From Nitrospinaceae bacterium (GTDB lineage: Bacteria; Nitrospinota; Nitrospinia; Nitrospinales; VA-1), in contig JAJDBI010000298.1 in NCBI GenBank assembly GCA_029261435.1, positions 1 to 11,920 on the forward strand: a DNA stretch of 11,920 nt, in the 5' to 3' direction. The number at the start of each line of letters is the position of its first letter. Within the stretch, counting starts at the first letter, position 1. The translations under genes and the position numbers were made by a program. Below, one piece after another: positions 1 through 6,416 of this stretch. The notes under the pieces are model-generated. The model was not told where the DNA came from. It searched no databases and saw nothing but the letters and a program-made list of their open reading frames with translations.

Positions 1-872
1 TCGATGAGGCCGGACATAGTCTGCATCCGCTCCTGCAATTCAGGTTTCTGGTCAGGCAGTTCTTCTTTCAAACAGACCAGATCCATTTTAAGAGCCGTCA
101 GTGACTGGCCCAACTCGTCATGCACTTCCCGTGCGATTCGAGTTTTTTCCTCCTCGCGAATGTTTTGCAGATGGTTACTCAAATTACGCAACTGCTCGCG
201 GATGACCGTTAATTGCTTTTCAGCGTTCGTCCTTTCCACCACTTCACTTTTAAGCGTGGTGTTGGCATGATTTAAATCTTCGGTTCGCTCTGCTACCCGC
301 TCTTCCAAATCATCACGGTATAGGGCCAGTTCCTCTTCCACTAAACTATGCTCAATCGCGTCGGCCACCAATCCTCCAATAGAAAGAAGAACCTCTTGAC
401 TATGCTGGTACCAGGAAGGGTTCGTATTAGTGTACAAAAACATCACTCCCAGAAGCGAGCCTGCCCTGGTTTTAAGAGGGACAATATAATGACCGTGAGC
501 CTGCATCCCCTCATACTTTCGTTCATGCCGGACATCGCTGAAACAACTCTCGCTCATCAACAACTCACCCGACTCGGCCACTCGACCACAAAGACAGTCG
601 CCATAGGGAACCACCTCTTCTTTTTCCATAAATTCCGAGGTGAACTCGCCCAGGGTGCAATACAGGTTGAGAACTTTCTTTTCAGGATCGGCAAGAAAGA
701 TGCCGGCTTTTCTTTCAACCTTCAAATCATCAAATCCAGTGAGAACAGACAGAACATTCTCCAACATACTCTTCACTCCTTGAGATGAATGAAGAACACG
801 CGCGACCTCATGAAGAATTTCGTACTCCTGGGTGAGGAGTCGAGATTCAGATTCTGTAGTTTCTTTTGGCAT
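1..872 (-). CDS. GAF-domain sensor histidine kinase, HisKA_3 type (C-terminus off left edge)
   Basis: This is the N-terminal 290 residues of a two-component sensor kinase, read by hand on the minus strand. Order of parts: a short leader; a GAF sensor domain at about residues 25-172 (DCLCGRVAESGEL near 92 and GSLLGVMFLY are typical); a coiled coil at about 175-235 with the RVAERT linker motif; then the dimerisation/phosphoacceptor helix TRIAREVHDELGQSLTALKM, where His251 is the predicted phosphorylated residue. This helix defines the HisKA_3 class, whose members phosphorylate NarL/LuxR-type response regulators. The HATPase_c domain should lie beyond base 1. No membrane segment or signal peptide is seen, so a cytoplasmic sensor is likely; its ligand is unknown. 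The start ATG at 872 directly follows an in-frame TAA, so no earlier start is possible, but its ribosome binding site is weak. It lies 37 bases downstream of the DUF1566 gene on the same strand and may be co-transcribed with it. Confidence 0.93.
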   Translation of the reverse strand, partial: MPKETTESESRLLTQEYEILHEVARVLHSSQGVKSMLENVLSVLTGFDDLKVERKAGIFLADPEKKVLNLYCTLGEFTSEFMEKEEVVPYGDCLCGRVAESGELLMSESCFSDVRHERKYEGMQAHGHYIVPLKTRAGSLLGVMFLYTNTNPSWYQHSQEVLLSIGGLVADAIEHSLVEEELALYRDDLEERVAERTEDLNHANTTLKSEVVERTNAEKQLTVIREQLRNLSNHLQNIREEEKTRIAREVHDELGQSLTALKMDLVCLKEELPDQKPELQERMQTMSGLI

Positions 873-909
873 TTAGGTTTTATAAAAGAACTGATGGATA
901 GATCAATTA

Positions 910-1431
910 CTATTGATTTTTACGAACTAACCGCAGAAAAGCGTCTACGCCGGATATTTTATCCTGATAGGCCTGACCGCCTTCGTCTTTGTAAGAAACG
1001 GCCACGGCTTTATTGCGTTTTTCCGCACTGGTCCAGGTGCTCCAGCCGGCGCCTTTGGGAAACATGCTGTCGATAAAAATTTTATCACCGTCTTTGTCCA
1101 GATTGCGTTTTCTTCGGTCATACAAGGTAGCCGCTTCTTCGGGAGTGGGCAGGCGCCAATCACGATAACCGGCGAAGTCTTTATTGTTCATGCGCTGGGC
1201 GTACTCATTGGCAGTGTACCAGTTGACCCACTTCGCTTCTCGTTGCCAGTAATCCTGAGTCATCCAGGTTAAACCGGTTTTATTATCGAGGGTGGTGCCG
1301 TCGCTATAATTGACAAAACGTTTATCGGCAGATTGGGCAATCTGTTTCTTCAACTCATCTGCCAAAACATTTACAGAAAAAGATAAGACCAGCAAAATAA
1401 TTGCGATTTTCAGTGTATTTCGTGATGACAT
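910..1431 (-). CDS. Exported DUF1566 (Lcl C-terminal-like) domain protein
   Basis: A 173-residue protein with a clear Sec signal peptide: Lys8, then a hydrophobic stretch at residues 9-20, and likely cleavage after VLA at 22-24. The mature part has DUF1566 hallmarks: DGTTLDNKTGLTWM (44-57), the Trp/Tyr-rich WVNWYTANEYA (69-79), and GYRDWRLPTPEEAATLYD (88-105), with a closing FLRLVR. In this family the domain has a C-type-lectin-like fold and is often found in secreted or surface proteins; no enzymatic role is established. Length is normal for a single-domain member. The ATG at 1431 has GGAG eight bases upstream, supporting the start. A promoter-like pair lies about 45-70 bases upstream. The neighbour downstream is the sensor kinase, so an accessory role in periplasmic sensing is possible, but this is inference. 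Confidence 0.85.
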   Translation of the reverse strand: MSSRNTLKIAIILLVLSFSVNVLADELKKQIAQSADKRFVNYSDGTTLDNKTGLTWMTQDYWQREAKWVNWYTANEYAQRMNNKDFAGYRDWRLPTPEEAATLYDRRKRNLDKDGDKIFIDSMFPKGAGWSTWTSAEKRNKAVAVSYKDEGGQAYQDKISGVDAFLRLVRKNQ

Positions 1432-1474
1432 ATATCAACTCCATTCGCGGAGAATTTATTTATAGAATATACCG

Positions 1475-1503
1475 ATTCTACCTGCTCGCTAAACTCAAGT
1501 AAA
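1475..1503 (-). promoter_or_regulatory. Candidate sigma-70 promoter for the DUF1566 gene
   Basis: On the minus strand TTTACT (1498-1503) and TAGAAT (1475-1480) are separated by 17 bases, a good housekeeping-promoter arrangement. Transcription would begin about 35-40 bases before the ATG at 1431. It was found by eye only. It lies back to back with a candidate plus-strand promoter at 1516-1544. Confidence 0.35.
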
Positions 1504-1515
1504 CGGGAAATCCCC

Positions 1516-1544
1516 TTGAACAGGTTTTCGGCTTCCGGTAGACT
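1516..1544 (+). promoter_or_regulatory. Candidate sigma-70 promoter for the methyltransferase-transporter unit
   Basis: TTGAAC (1516-1521) and TAGACT (1539-1544) are spaced by 17 bases, which matches the sigma-70 consensus well. The start point would fall near 1551, about 23 bases before the ATG at 1574. It would drive the methyltransferase, BASS transporter and VOC genes as one unit. Found by eye only. Confidence 0.4.
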
Positions 1545-1573
1545 GGTTCAACAACTCACTCAAGGCCCTCGCC

Positions 1574-2212
1574 ATGAAAATTATTCAACACCCCAAATAC
1601 TTTGCAATTTTAACCGTATTATTCTTTATTTGCACTGTCAGTTCCGTACTCGCCAAACCCAAAGACAAAGACCGGTGGAACAGTAAGTATGAGACAGAGG
1701 TCTACCTGTTTGGAGAAAAACCCATTCCTTTTCTGGTCGACAATGTTCACCTGCTACCAAAAGGTAAAGTTCTGGATATCGCTATGGGGGAAGGGAGAAA
1801 CGGGGTTTATCTCGCTACACAAGGATTCGAAGTTCTTGGTCTCGACATATCAGAAAAGGGTCTGGAAAAGGCCCATAATCTGGCGAAAAAAAACAACGTC
1901 ACCATCGAAACAAAAGTGGTCGATCTCGAAAGTTTCAAATTAGAGCCAAACAGCTATGACGTGATCCTTTGTAGCTACTATATGCAAAGGAATCTTTTCA
2001 AGCAGTTTCAATCTGCCCTGAAGCCCGGCGGAATGATTGTTGTTGAGACTTATAATGTCGACTATCTGAAATACGTCAAGTTCAGTCGCAAATGGGCTCT
2101 CGACACCAACGAACTGCTGGACATCTTCAAAGGCCTGCGAGTCATCCGTTATCAGGATTTTGATGACGGCCTGGAAGCTTATTCCAGCATCATCGCGCAA
2201 AAACCTGAGTGA
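1574..2212 (+). CDS. SAM-dependent methyltransferase (TehB-like) with N-terminal signal/anchor segment
   Basis: A 212-residue class I methyltransferase. Residues 35-50 (WNSKYETEVYLFGEKP) resemble the conserved N-terminus of TehB-like/Methyltransf_11-type enzymes. VLDIAMGEG at 66-74 is the SAM-binding motif I, Asp91 in GLDIS is the likely ribose-binding acidic residue, and LKPGGMIVVET (149-159) is the post-motif strand. What is odd is the first 27 residues: a hydrophobic segment (about 10-27) ending VSSVLA, which reads as a Sec signal peptide or a membrane anchor. SAM is cytoplasmic, so an exported enzyme would lack its donor. Because the residues after the segment (KPKDKDR) are also basic, an N-out/C-in anchor facing the cytoplasm is a reasonable alternative. 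The substrate cannot be told. AAGG lies about ten bases upstream of the ATG. The stop overlaps the GTG start of the transporter, so the two are translationally coupled. Confidence 0.88.
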   Translation: MKIIQHPKYFAILTVLFFICTVSSVLAKPKDKDRWNSKYETEVYLFGEKPIPFLVDNVHLLPKGKVLDIAMGEGRNGVYLATQGFEVLGLDISEKGLEKAHNLAKKNNVTIETKVVDLESFKLEPNSYDVILCSYYMQRNLFKQFQSALKPGGMIVVETYNVDYLKYVKFSRKWALDTNELLDIFKGLRVIRYQDFDDGLEAYSSIIAQKPE

Positions 2213-3177
2213 ATCCAACCGAACGGCTTTTCATTGCTCTGGCCAATCTCTTCCCCATATGGGTACTCACTGGGGCCGGATTGGCTCTGTGGAAACCAGA
2301 AACCGCCACATGGTTTCAACCCGACTGGATCCCCTATTTCCTCGGTCTCATCATGCTGAGCATGGGACTGACTCTGAGCTTTGAAGATTTTTCCCGAGTT
2401 ATTAAATTACCCAAATCCATTTTGTTAGGCGTCGGCCTGCAATACACCCTCATGCCGGGATTGGGTTATGCTCTCGCTCTGGCCTTTGAACTGCCTATCG
2501 ACTTTGTTATCGGGTTGGTTCTGGTCGCCTGCTGTCCCGGCGGCACGGCTTCGAACGTTGTCTGTTTCATAGCCAAAACTCATATCGCCCTTTCAGTCAG
2601 TCTGACCACTTGCTCAACCCTTCTGGCTGTCTTGCTCACACCCCTTTTGACCACATGGTGGGTCGAGTCCATCTCTTTGGAACTTACAGGATTAAAAGTC
2701 GATGTAGATACCATGGGGCTTTTACTCAAAACCCTGAAGGTAGTCATCCTGCCGGTTTTGATCGGTGTTTTCTTGAATCATTATTTCAACCGATCGGTTA
2801 AGAGAGTGGAAGCCTACACGCCTTTTCTTGCCGTGCTTTCTATCGTGTTCATTGTCGATTTTATTCTGGCTGCGAAAAAAGATGCCATTCTGGAAATCGG
2901 TTCCGCATTAATATGCGCAGTGGTTTTGCTTCATCTATTTGGGTTTATATTGGGGTATATTTTATCGCGTCTTCTCCGATTTGCCGAGAAGGACGCTCAA
3001 ACCGTTTCGATTGAAGTGGGAATGCAAAATTCCGGCCTGGCGACCGAACTGGCAAGAAGCAATTTCTCAAACTACGGACTGGCCACCGTACCCGGTGCCA
3101 TATCGGCCCTCACCCATTGCATCCTCGGCAGTGTCGCTGCCGGTCTATGCCGGTGGAAGAACAAAAATAACCTATAA
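2209..3177 (+). CDS. Bile acid:sodium symporter (BASS/SBF) family transporter
   Basis: A 322-residue, strongly hydrophobic protein with about nine to ten membrane segments, the usual size for the SBF family. Diagnostic motifs are CCPGGTASN (108-116), followed by ALSVSLTTCSTLLAVLLTPL (127-143 region), and EVGMQNSGLA (267-276). The last contains the acidic and Gln residues that contribute to sodium binding in crystallised family members. Members carry organic anions such as bile acids, pantoate, pyruvate or taurine with Na+; the substrate here is not predictable. The GTG start overlaps the upstream stop (GTGA), and no separate ribosome binding site is seen, which fits translational coupling. 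The VOC gene follows after 33 bases. Arsenite exporters of the ACR3 type are distant relatives, but the motifs here fit SBF better. Confidence 0.93.
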   Translation: MNPTERLFIALANLFPIWVLTGAGLALWKPETATWFQPDWIPYFLGLIMLSMGLTLSFEDFSRVIKLPKSILLGVGLQYTLMPGLGYALALAFELPIDFVIGLVLVACCPGGTASNVVCFIAKTHIALSVSLTTCSTLLAVLLTPLLTTWWVESISLELTGLKVDVDTMGLLLKTLKVVILPVLIGVFLNHYFNRSVKRVEAYTPFLAVLSIVFIVDFILAAKKDAILEIGSALICAVVLLHLFGFILGYILSRLLRFAEKDAQTVSIEVGMQNSGLATELARSNFSNYGLATVPGAISALTHCILGSVAAGLCRWKNKNNL

Positions 3178-3210
3178 ACCTTTTGAATCATCTGTAACGA
3201 TTGGAGGCCT

Positions 3211-3615
3211 ATGCAATTCGATGACATGATCAGCATGCTTAGCGTGAAAGACATCCACAAAAGTCTCGATTTTTATCAAGGGGCACTTGGGTTTGAACGG
3301 CTCAGTCCTGATGAAGCACTTGCAGACTGGAAATGGGCTCTTATTCGCTCAGGTAAAGTCAAATTGATGCTTAACCAGAACAAGGGTCCCGTGCATCCGG
3401 AAGGCGAACACGATTTTAATGTCGCGTTTTATTTTTATCCGGACGATGTAATAGCGTTACACGAAAAGTTATCGAAGGCGGGCCACCCTGTCACTAAACT
3501 GATCGTCACATTTTATGGAATGAAAGAATTTTCCCTGAAAGACCCTGACGGCCATTTCCTTTCTTTCGGAAAAGACACCGATGAACCGCCTACAGAAAGT
3601 ACTGAGACAGATTAA
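3211..3615 (+). CDS. VOC-superfamily (glyoxalase / bleomycin-resistance fold) protein
   Basis: A 134-residue single-domain VOC protein. The first beta-alpha unit is MLSVKDIHKSLDFYQGALGF (9-28) and the second ends in KEFSLKDPDGHFLSFGK (105-121), both typical of the family. Two positions that often bind metal look altered: there is no His just before the first strand motif (Ser/Met at 8-9), and the usual Glu after DPDG is Ser118. This points to a metal-free binding role or a different ligand set rather than classic glyoxalase I; the exact reaction is unknown. The C-terminal tail is acidic and likely disordered. GGAGG lies only three bases before the ATG, unusually close, but later Met codons fit worse. 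It lies 33 bases after the transporter on the same strand and so is probably the third gene of that unit. It converges with the next gene with an 8-base gap. Confidence 0.88.
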   Translation: MQFDDMISMLSVKDIHKSLDFYQGALGFERLSPDEALADWKWALIRSGKVKLMLNQNKGPVHPEGEHDFNVAFYFYPDDVIALHEKLSKAGHPVTKLIVTFYGMKEFSLKDPDGHFLSFGKDTDEPPTESTETD

Positions 3616-3623
3616 TCCTGCCA

Positions 3624-4247
3624 CTATTTACCGGGAGCATTGCACTGAAATAGCCAACCGATGGCAAACAGGCCGGGCCAGGCCTTACTGAGCATTGAAA
3701 AAACACCTGACTTCCACGCAGACGTAATCGTTGGGACTTCTGAATCTATTTCACTGATCTCAAACCCCGCCTCAAGCAAAAATATTTTTGCCGCTGATAA
3801 AGTGAAAAATCTGATATGAGTCCGATCCAGAATTCCTTCATCGGTGTAATCCCAGTTCCCTCCAAGAAGCCCCAATCGGTTTTCAATATAAGCAACGTTT
3901 GGAAGAGATACTAGAATCAATCCTCCCGGGTTCAACAAAGGCCTGATTTTCTGAAGCACTGTTTCGGGAGTATTCAAATGCTCAAGAACATCGGCAAGAA
4001 CTATGACATCATATTTTCCCTGACCGAATTCCTCATTCTCTACATCCTTTTTCACAAGGGAGTTATAAAATTCCCCTCGTTGCTGAGTCCGGTCAGGGCT
4101 CAAATCCCACCCGACCAAATCGCAACCTTTCCCGCTTAAGGCTTCACCCAGCCCACCACCTCCACAGCCTATATCGAGCACGGCACTACCGGGTTTTATT
4201 CGATCTGCAATTTGGTAATATTTATAAAGTTTCAAAACATTTCCCAA
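3624..4247 (-). CDS. Class I SAM-dependent methyltransferase (Methyltransf_23-like), surface-glycan context
   Basis: A 207-residue protein. SAVLDIGCGGGGLGEAL (21-37) is motif I, Asp48 in VGWDLS the acidic end of the second strand, YDVIVLADVLEHL (79-91) motif II/III, and LLNPGGLILVSLPN (104-117) the following strand. DRTHIRFFT (141-149) is common in Methyltransf_23/UbiG-like enzymes found in O-antigen and other glycan clusters. It probably methylates a sugar or lipid-linked glycan; the acceptor is unknown. The chosen start is TTG at 4247, inside the end of neuB (16-base overlap), with AGG seven bases upstream. TTG at 4235 would instead give a 4-base TTGA overlap with the neuB stop and is equally possible. 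Either way the gene is coupled to neuB. The C-terminus after about 180 is hydrophobic, without a clear membrane helix. Confidence 0.85.
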   Translation of the reverse strand: MGNVLKLYKYYQIADRIKPGSAVLDIGCGGGGLGEALSGKGCDLVGWDLSPDRTQQRGEFYNSLVKKDVENEEFGQGKYDVIVLADVLEHLNTPETVLQKIRPLLNPGGLILVSLPNVAYIENRLGLLGGNWDYTDEGILDRTHIRFFTLSAAKIFLLEAGFEISEIDSEVPTITSAWKSGVFSMLSKAWPGLFAIGWLFQCNAPGK

Positions 4248-5275
4248 GTGAGAGCCTGCTCGGCAGACAGAGGTACCTTGGCGGATTTTCCCAGCACGCG
4301 ATCCAGTTCGGTGGGAGGGATGCCGGTTCCAGGGCGTTTGCAGGCCAGCATGTCTGGCTGTAATGGCGTTCCCTCCGGGATATCAACCCGGGCCACGAGA
4401 CTACGTCTTGCGGACTGTTTGACAGGGATTTCTGATTCCTGGATTTGTTTTTTCCCCTCGCCCAGAATTTTTGTGACGTTGAGAATGTCTGATTTTAATT
4501 TTCGCAGGTCTTCCGGCTGCATGGAGATCGACTGGTCCACTCCGGGCATTTTACGGTCCAGGGTAAAATGTTTTTCGATCATCACCGCGCCCAAAGAAGC
4601 CGCAACTACAGCTGATAAATTATCCAGAGTATGATCAGATAACCCCACCGGCAATTTGAAGCGGTCATGTAATCCAGACATGCAAGCCAGATTCATCTCG
4701 TCATATTGGGAAGGATAATTCGACACACAATGCAGAAGCACCACGGACTTCGCTTTGCCAAGGGCCTGCAGAGCCTGACTGATTTCCTTCTCATCACCCA
4801 TCCCTGTCGAGAGCACCACCGGCAAACCGGTTTCGGCCACTCTTTTCAGAAACGGAGTGTAGGTCAGATCTGGCGATGCGATTTTCAACGCAGGCACACC
4901 CAATTCAATCAACATATCAAGCGAAGCATCATCAAAAGGCGTGGAAAATAGCGGGATATTTAAAGTCCGTGCATAAGCAATGAGAGTTTTGTAATCCTCA
5001 CAGGAAAGTTCGTAGCGTTGGAAAAATTCATAGAAGGGGATTTCATTCCCCGGATGATCCGGGTCATCTGCCAACAGGGTATTGGAGATCATTTCGCTGG
5101 CAACAAAAGTCTGCAGTTTCACGGCATCGGCACCGTTTTCTGCGGCGGACTCGATCATGCGTTTGGCCAGTTCCACATCACCATTGTGGTTGAAACCTAT
5201 TTCTGCCACAATAAATGCGGGGTGTCCTGCCCCTAAATTTTTACCGCAGAAGTTAAATGTCTCTTTTTTAATCAT
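4232..5275 (-). CDS. neuB: N-acetylneuraminate synthase family (nonulosonic acid synthase)
   Basis: A 347-residue enzyme of the NeuB family, which condenses phosphoenolpyruvate with an N-acetylated hexose (ManNAc or a related sugar) to form a nine-carbon sialic-like acid in the cytoplasm. The TIM-barrel part carries AEIGFNHNGD (24-33), KLQTF, FSTPFD, KIASPDLT and LSTGM. SDH (His215) and EKHFTLDR (His236) match the two manganese-binding His of the characterised meningococcal enzyme in number as well as motif. A SAF (antifreeze-like) domain closes it at about 288-340 (SLVARVDIPEGTPLQPDML). Where many members have GPDH after EKHFTLDR, this one has GVDQ (245-248). I prefer the ATG at 5275; TTG at 5281 adds two residues. 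No strong ribosome binding site is seen for either. Whether the product is neuraminic, legionaminic or pseudaminic acid cannot be decided, since neuA, neuC or leg/pse genes are not in the window. The methyltransferase gene overlaps its 3' end. Confidence 0.9.
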   Translation of the reverse strand: MIKKETFNFCGKNLGAGHPAFIVAEIGFNHNGDVELAKRMIESAAENGADAVKLQTFVASEMISNTLLADDPDHPGNEIPFYEFFQRYELSCEDYKTLIAYARTLNIPLFSTPFDDASLDMLIELGVPALKIASPDLTYTPFLKRVAETGLPVVLSTGMGDEKEISQALQALGKAKSVVLLHCVSNYPSQYDEMNLACMSGLHDRFKLPVGLSDHTLDNLSAVVAASLGAVMIEKHFTLDRKMPGVDQSISMQPEDLRKLKSDILNVTKILGEGKKQIQESEIPVKQSARRSLVARVDIPEGTPLQPDMLACKRPGTGIPPTELDRVLGKSAKVPLSAEQALTWEMF

Positions 5276-5345
5276 ATCCAAAGTCTAAATATTCATTTCA
5301 ATGCATGAATTAGCGCACTCACTCTTAACGGCAAGTTCACCGGAA

Positions 5346-5374
5346 ATCATATCCACCAATAGCTATTTTAACAA
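5346..5374 (-). promoter_or_regulatory. Candidate sigma-70 promoter for neuB
   Basis: On the minus strand TTGTTA (5369-5374) and TATGAT (5346-5351) are 17 bases apart. The start point would be near 5339, leaving a leader of about 64 bases before the ATG at 5275. Found by eye only. Confidence 0.38.
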
Positions 5375-5475
5375 TAATATGCCCTTTATTTGATTCCAAC
5401 TGATCCCGGTTATTATCCGTCAACTTCTCGAGCTCACCGACCGTTAATAACTTATAATCATGTAAGTGACCCAGG

Positions 5476-5494
5476 GAGGCCGTTCACAGGCCTC
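5476..5494. repeat. Perfect inverted repeat GAGGCC-N7-GGCCTC
   Basis: Two 6-base arms, GAGGCC (5476-5481) and GGCCTC (5489-5494), flank a 7-base loop. No T-run follows on either strand, so it is not an intrinsic terminator. It lies directly upstream of the candidate plus-strand promoter and could be an operator or an RNA hairpin; this is a guess. Confidence 0.45.
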
Positions 5495-5499
5495 AGTGA

Positions 5500-5527
5500 T
5501 TGATAAATGACCGGAGCATTTTAAACT
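5500..5527 (+). promoter_or_regulatory. Candidate sigma-70 promoter for the 5553 methyltransferase
   Basis: TTGATA (5500-5505) and TAAACT (5522-5527) are 16 bases apart. Transcription would begin near 5534, about 19 bases before the ATG at 5553. Found by eye only. Confidence 0.33.
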
Positions 5528-5552
5528 GCCCTCAAAAAAGAAAACAGATTCT

Positions 5553-6377
5553 ATGCCGGAAAATCAGGGAGTCGACCCCAAGCTGTATGACAAGCAATAT
5601 TTTGAGTCCATCGATGGGGCCCATTATTTCGCCAAAGACAAAACAGCCCCAAAATTTCTTTATGCCGTTAAAATTAGTGGCATGACCAAAGGTGACAGTG
5701 CCCTGGATATCGGTTGTGGGCGTGGCGACCTGATGATGGCACTGGCGCAAAAAGGGGCTGAGATAACTGGCATCGATTACTCTCAAGAAGCTTTGGAAAT
5801 AGCACAAAAAACTATCGATAAACAATCGGAAGCATTGAAAGGCAAATTAAAAGTCCTGCACTCTAATGCTACCGCTTTGAATTTCCCGGATCAAACTTTC
5901 GACTATGTATTCATGACAGATATTGTCGAACATCTGTATCCATCAGAATTGAAAAAAAGTTTTGAGGAATGCAAACGTGTTCTAAAACCCAAAGGAAAGC
6001 TGATTGTCCATACTGCGCCCAACCGCTGGTATAACGATATTGGCTACCCATTTTGGGAGCAGCCCATTAATAAAATATTAAACCGGGTATTCCACCAAAA
6101 TCTACTGACCCGGCCCATCCGCACCGAACTGGACTTCAAGGTTCACGTTAACGAACAGACTGTTGCAAGTTTAAAAAAATATCTGTCAACAACAGGTTTT
6201 AATTCAAAAATCTGGTTGGGCTCGGAATATGTAGTCCCAGTGAAAAAAGACTCCACAGGCATGCAATTATTGGAAATTTTTCGACAAATTCTATGCCACG
6301 CGTACCCTCTTTCTTTGGTCCCTCCTTTAAATTCAATTTTTTGTAACGACATTTGGGCTATTGCAAAAAAAGCTTAG
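5553..6377 (+). CDS. Class I SAM-dependent methyltransferase (Methyltransf_11-like), surface-glycan context
   Basis: A 274-residue protein. The N-terminus LYDKQYFESIDGAHYF (11-26) is a form common in methyltransferases of polysaccharide clusters. LDIGCGRGD (51-59) is SAM-binding motif I, Asp75 in GIDYS the ribose-binding acid, FDYVFMTDIVEHL (116-128) the next strand, and VLKPKGKLIVHTAPN (143-157) the post-motif. The C-terminal 110 residues are probably an acceptor-binding extension; HVNEQT (198-203) resembles the H-x-N-x-x-T loop seen in related enzymes. It likely methylates a sugar or glycan intermediate, but the acceptor is unknown. It is not clearly related to the shorter methyltransferase at 3624-4247 outside the SAM fold. 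The ATG at 5553 has only a weak purine-rich ribosome binding site (AAGAAAA). It stands alone on the plus strand between two minus-strand glycan genes and converges with the flippase gene 39 bases on. Confidence 0.87.
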   Translation: MPENQGVDPKLYDKQYFESIDGAHYFAKDKTAPKFLYAVKISGMTKGDSALDIGCGRGDLMMALAQKGAEITGIDYSQEALEIAQKTIDKQSEALKGKLKVLHSNATALNFPDQTFDYVFMTDIVEHLYPSELKKSFEECKRVLKPKGKLIVHTAPNRWYNDIGYPFWEQPINKILNRVFHQNLLTRPIRTELDFKVHVNEQTVASLKKYLSTTGFNSKIWLGSEYVVPVKKDSTGMQLLEIFRQILCHAYPLSLVPPLNSIFCNDIWAIAKKA

Positions 6378-6416
6378 AAGGTTATAAAGTTTAAATAGCA
6401 CTCTCCAATAAAATTT

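Larger units (their letters stand above)
1432..1573. other. Divergent intergenic region with two back-to-back promoter candidates
   Basis: This 142-base gap separates the minus-strand DUF1566 gene from the plus-strand methyltransferase unit. It holds the two 17-base-spaced promoter candidates described separately and GGAG of the DUF1566 ribosome binding site. Nothing else is recognised. Confidence 0.5.
5276..5552. other. Divergent intergenic region between neuB and the plus-strand methyltransferase
   Basis: This 277-base gap holds candidate promoters in both directions (minus 5346-5374, plus 5500-5527) and a short GC-rich hairpin at 5476-5494. A 48-codon frame without a good start codon runs on the minus strand at 5337-5483. 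I see no further gene. Confidence 0.6.

Noticed and set aside
902..917. Perfect hairpin ATCAAT-TACT-ATTGAT followed by TTTT on the plus strand, as a terminator
   Set aside because: The stem is AT-rich and weak, no plus-strand gene ends there, and on the minus strand, where the genes run, no T-run follows.
348..1076. Two plus-strand open frames (348-788 and 789-1076) that could be taken as genes
   Set aside because: They lie opposite the sensor kinase and the DUF1566 gene, whose minus-strand translations show clear domain motifs. The plus-strand products have no recognisable motif.
4212..5288. Several plus-strand open frames opposite neuB
   Set aside because: They are antisense to a well-conserved NeuB coding sequence and have no family features.
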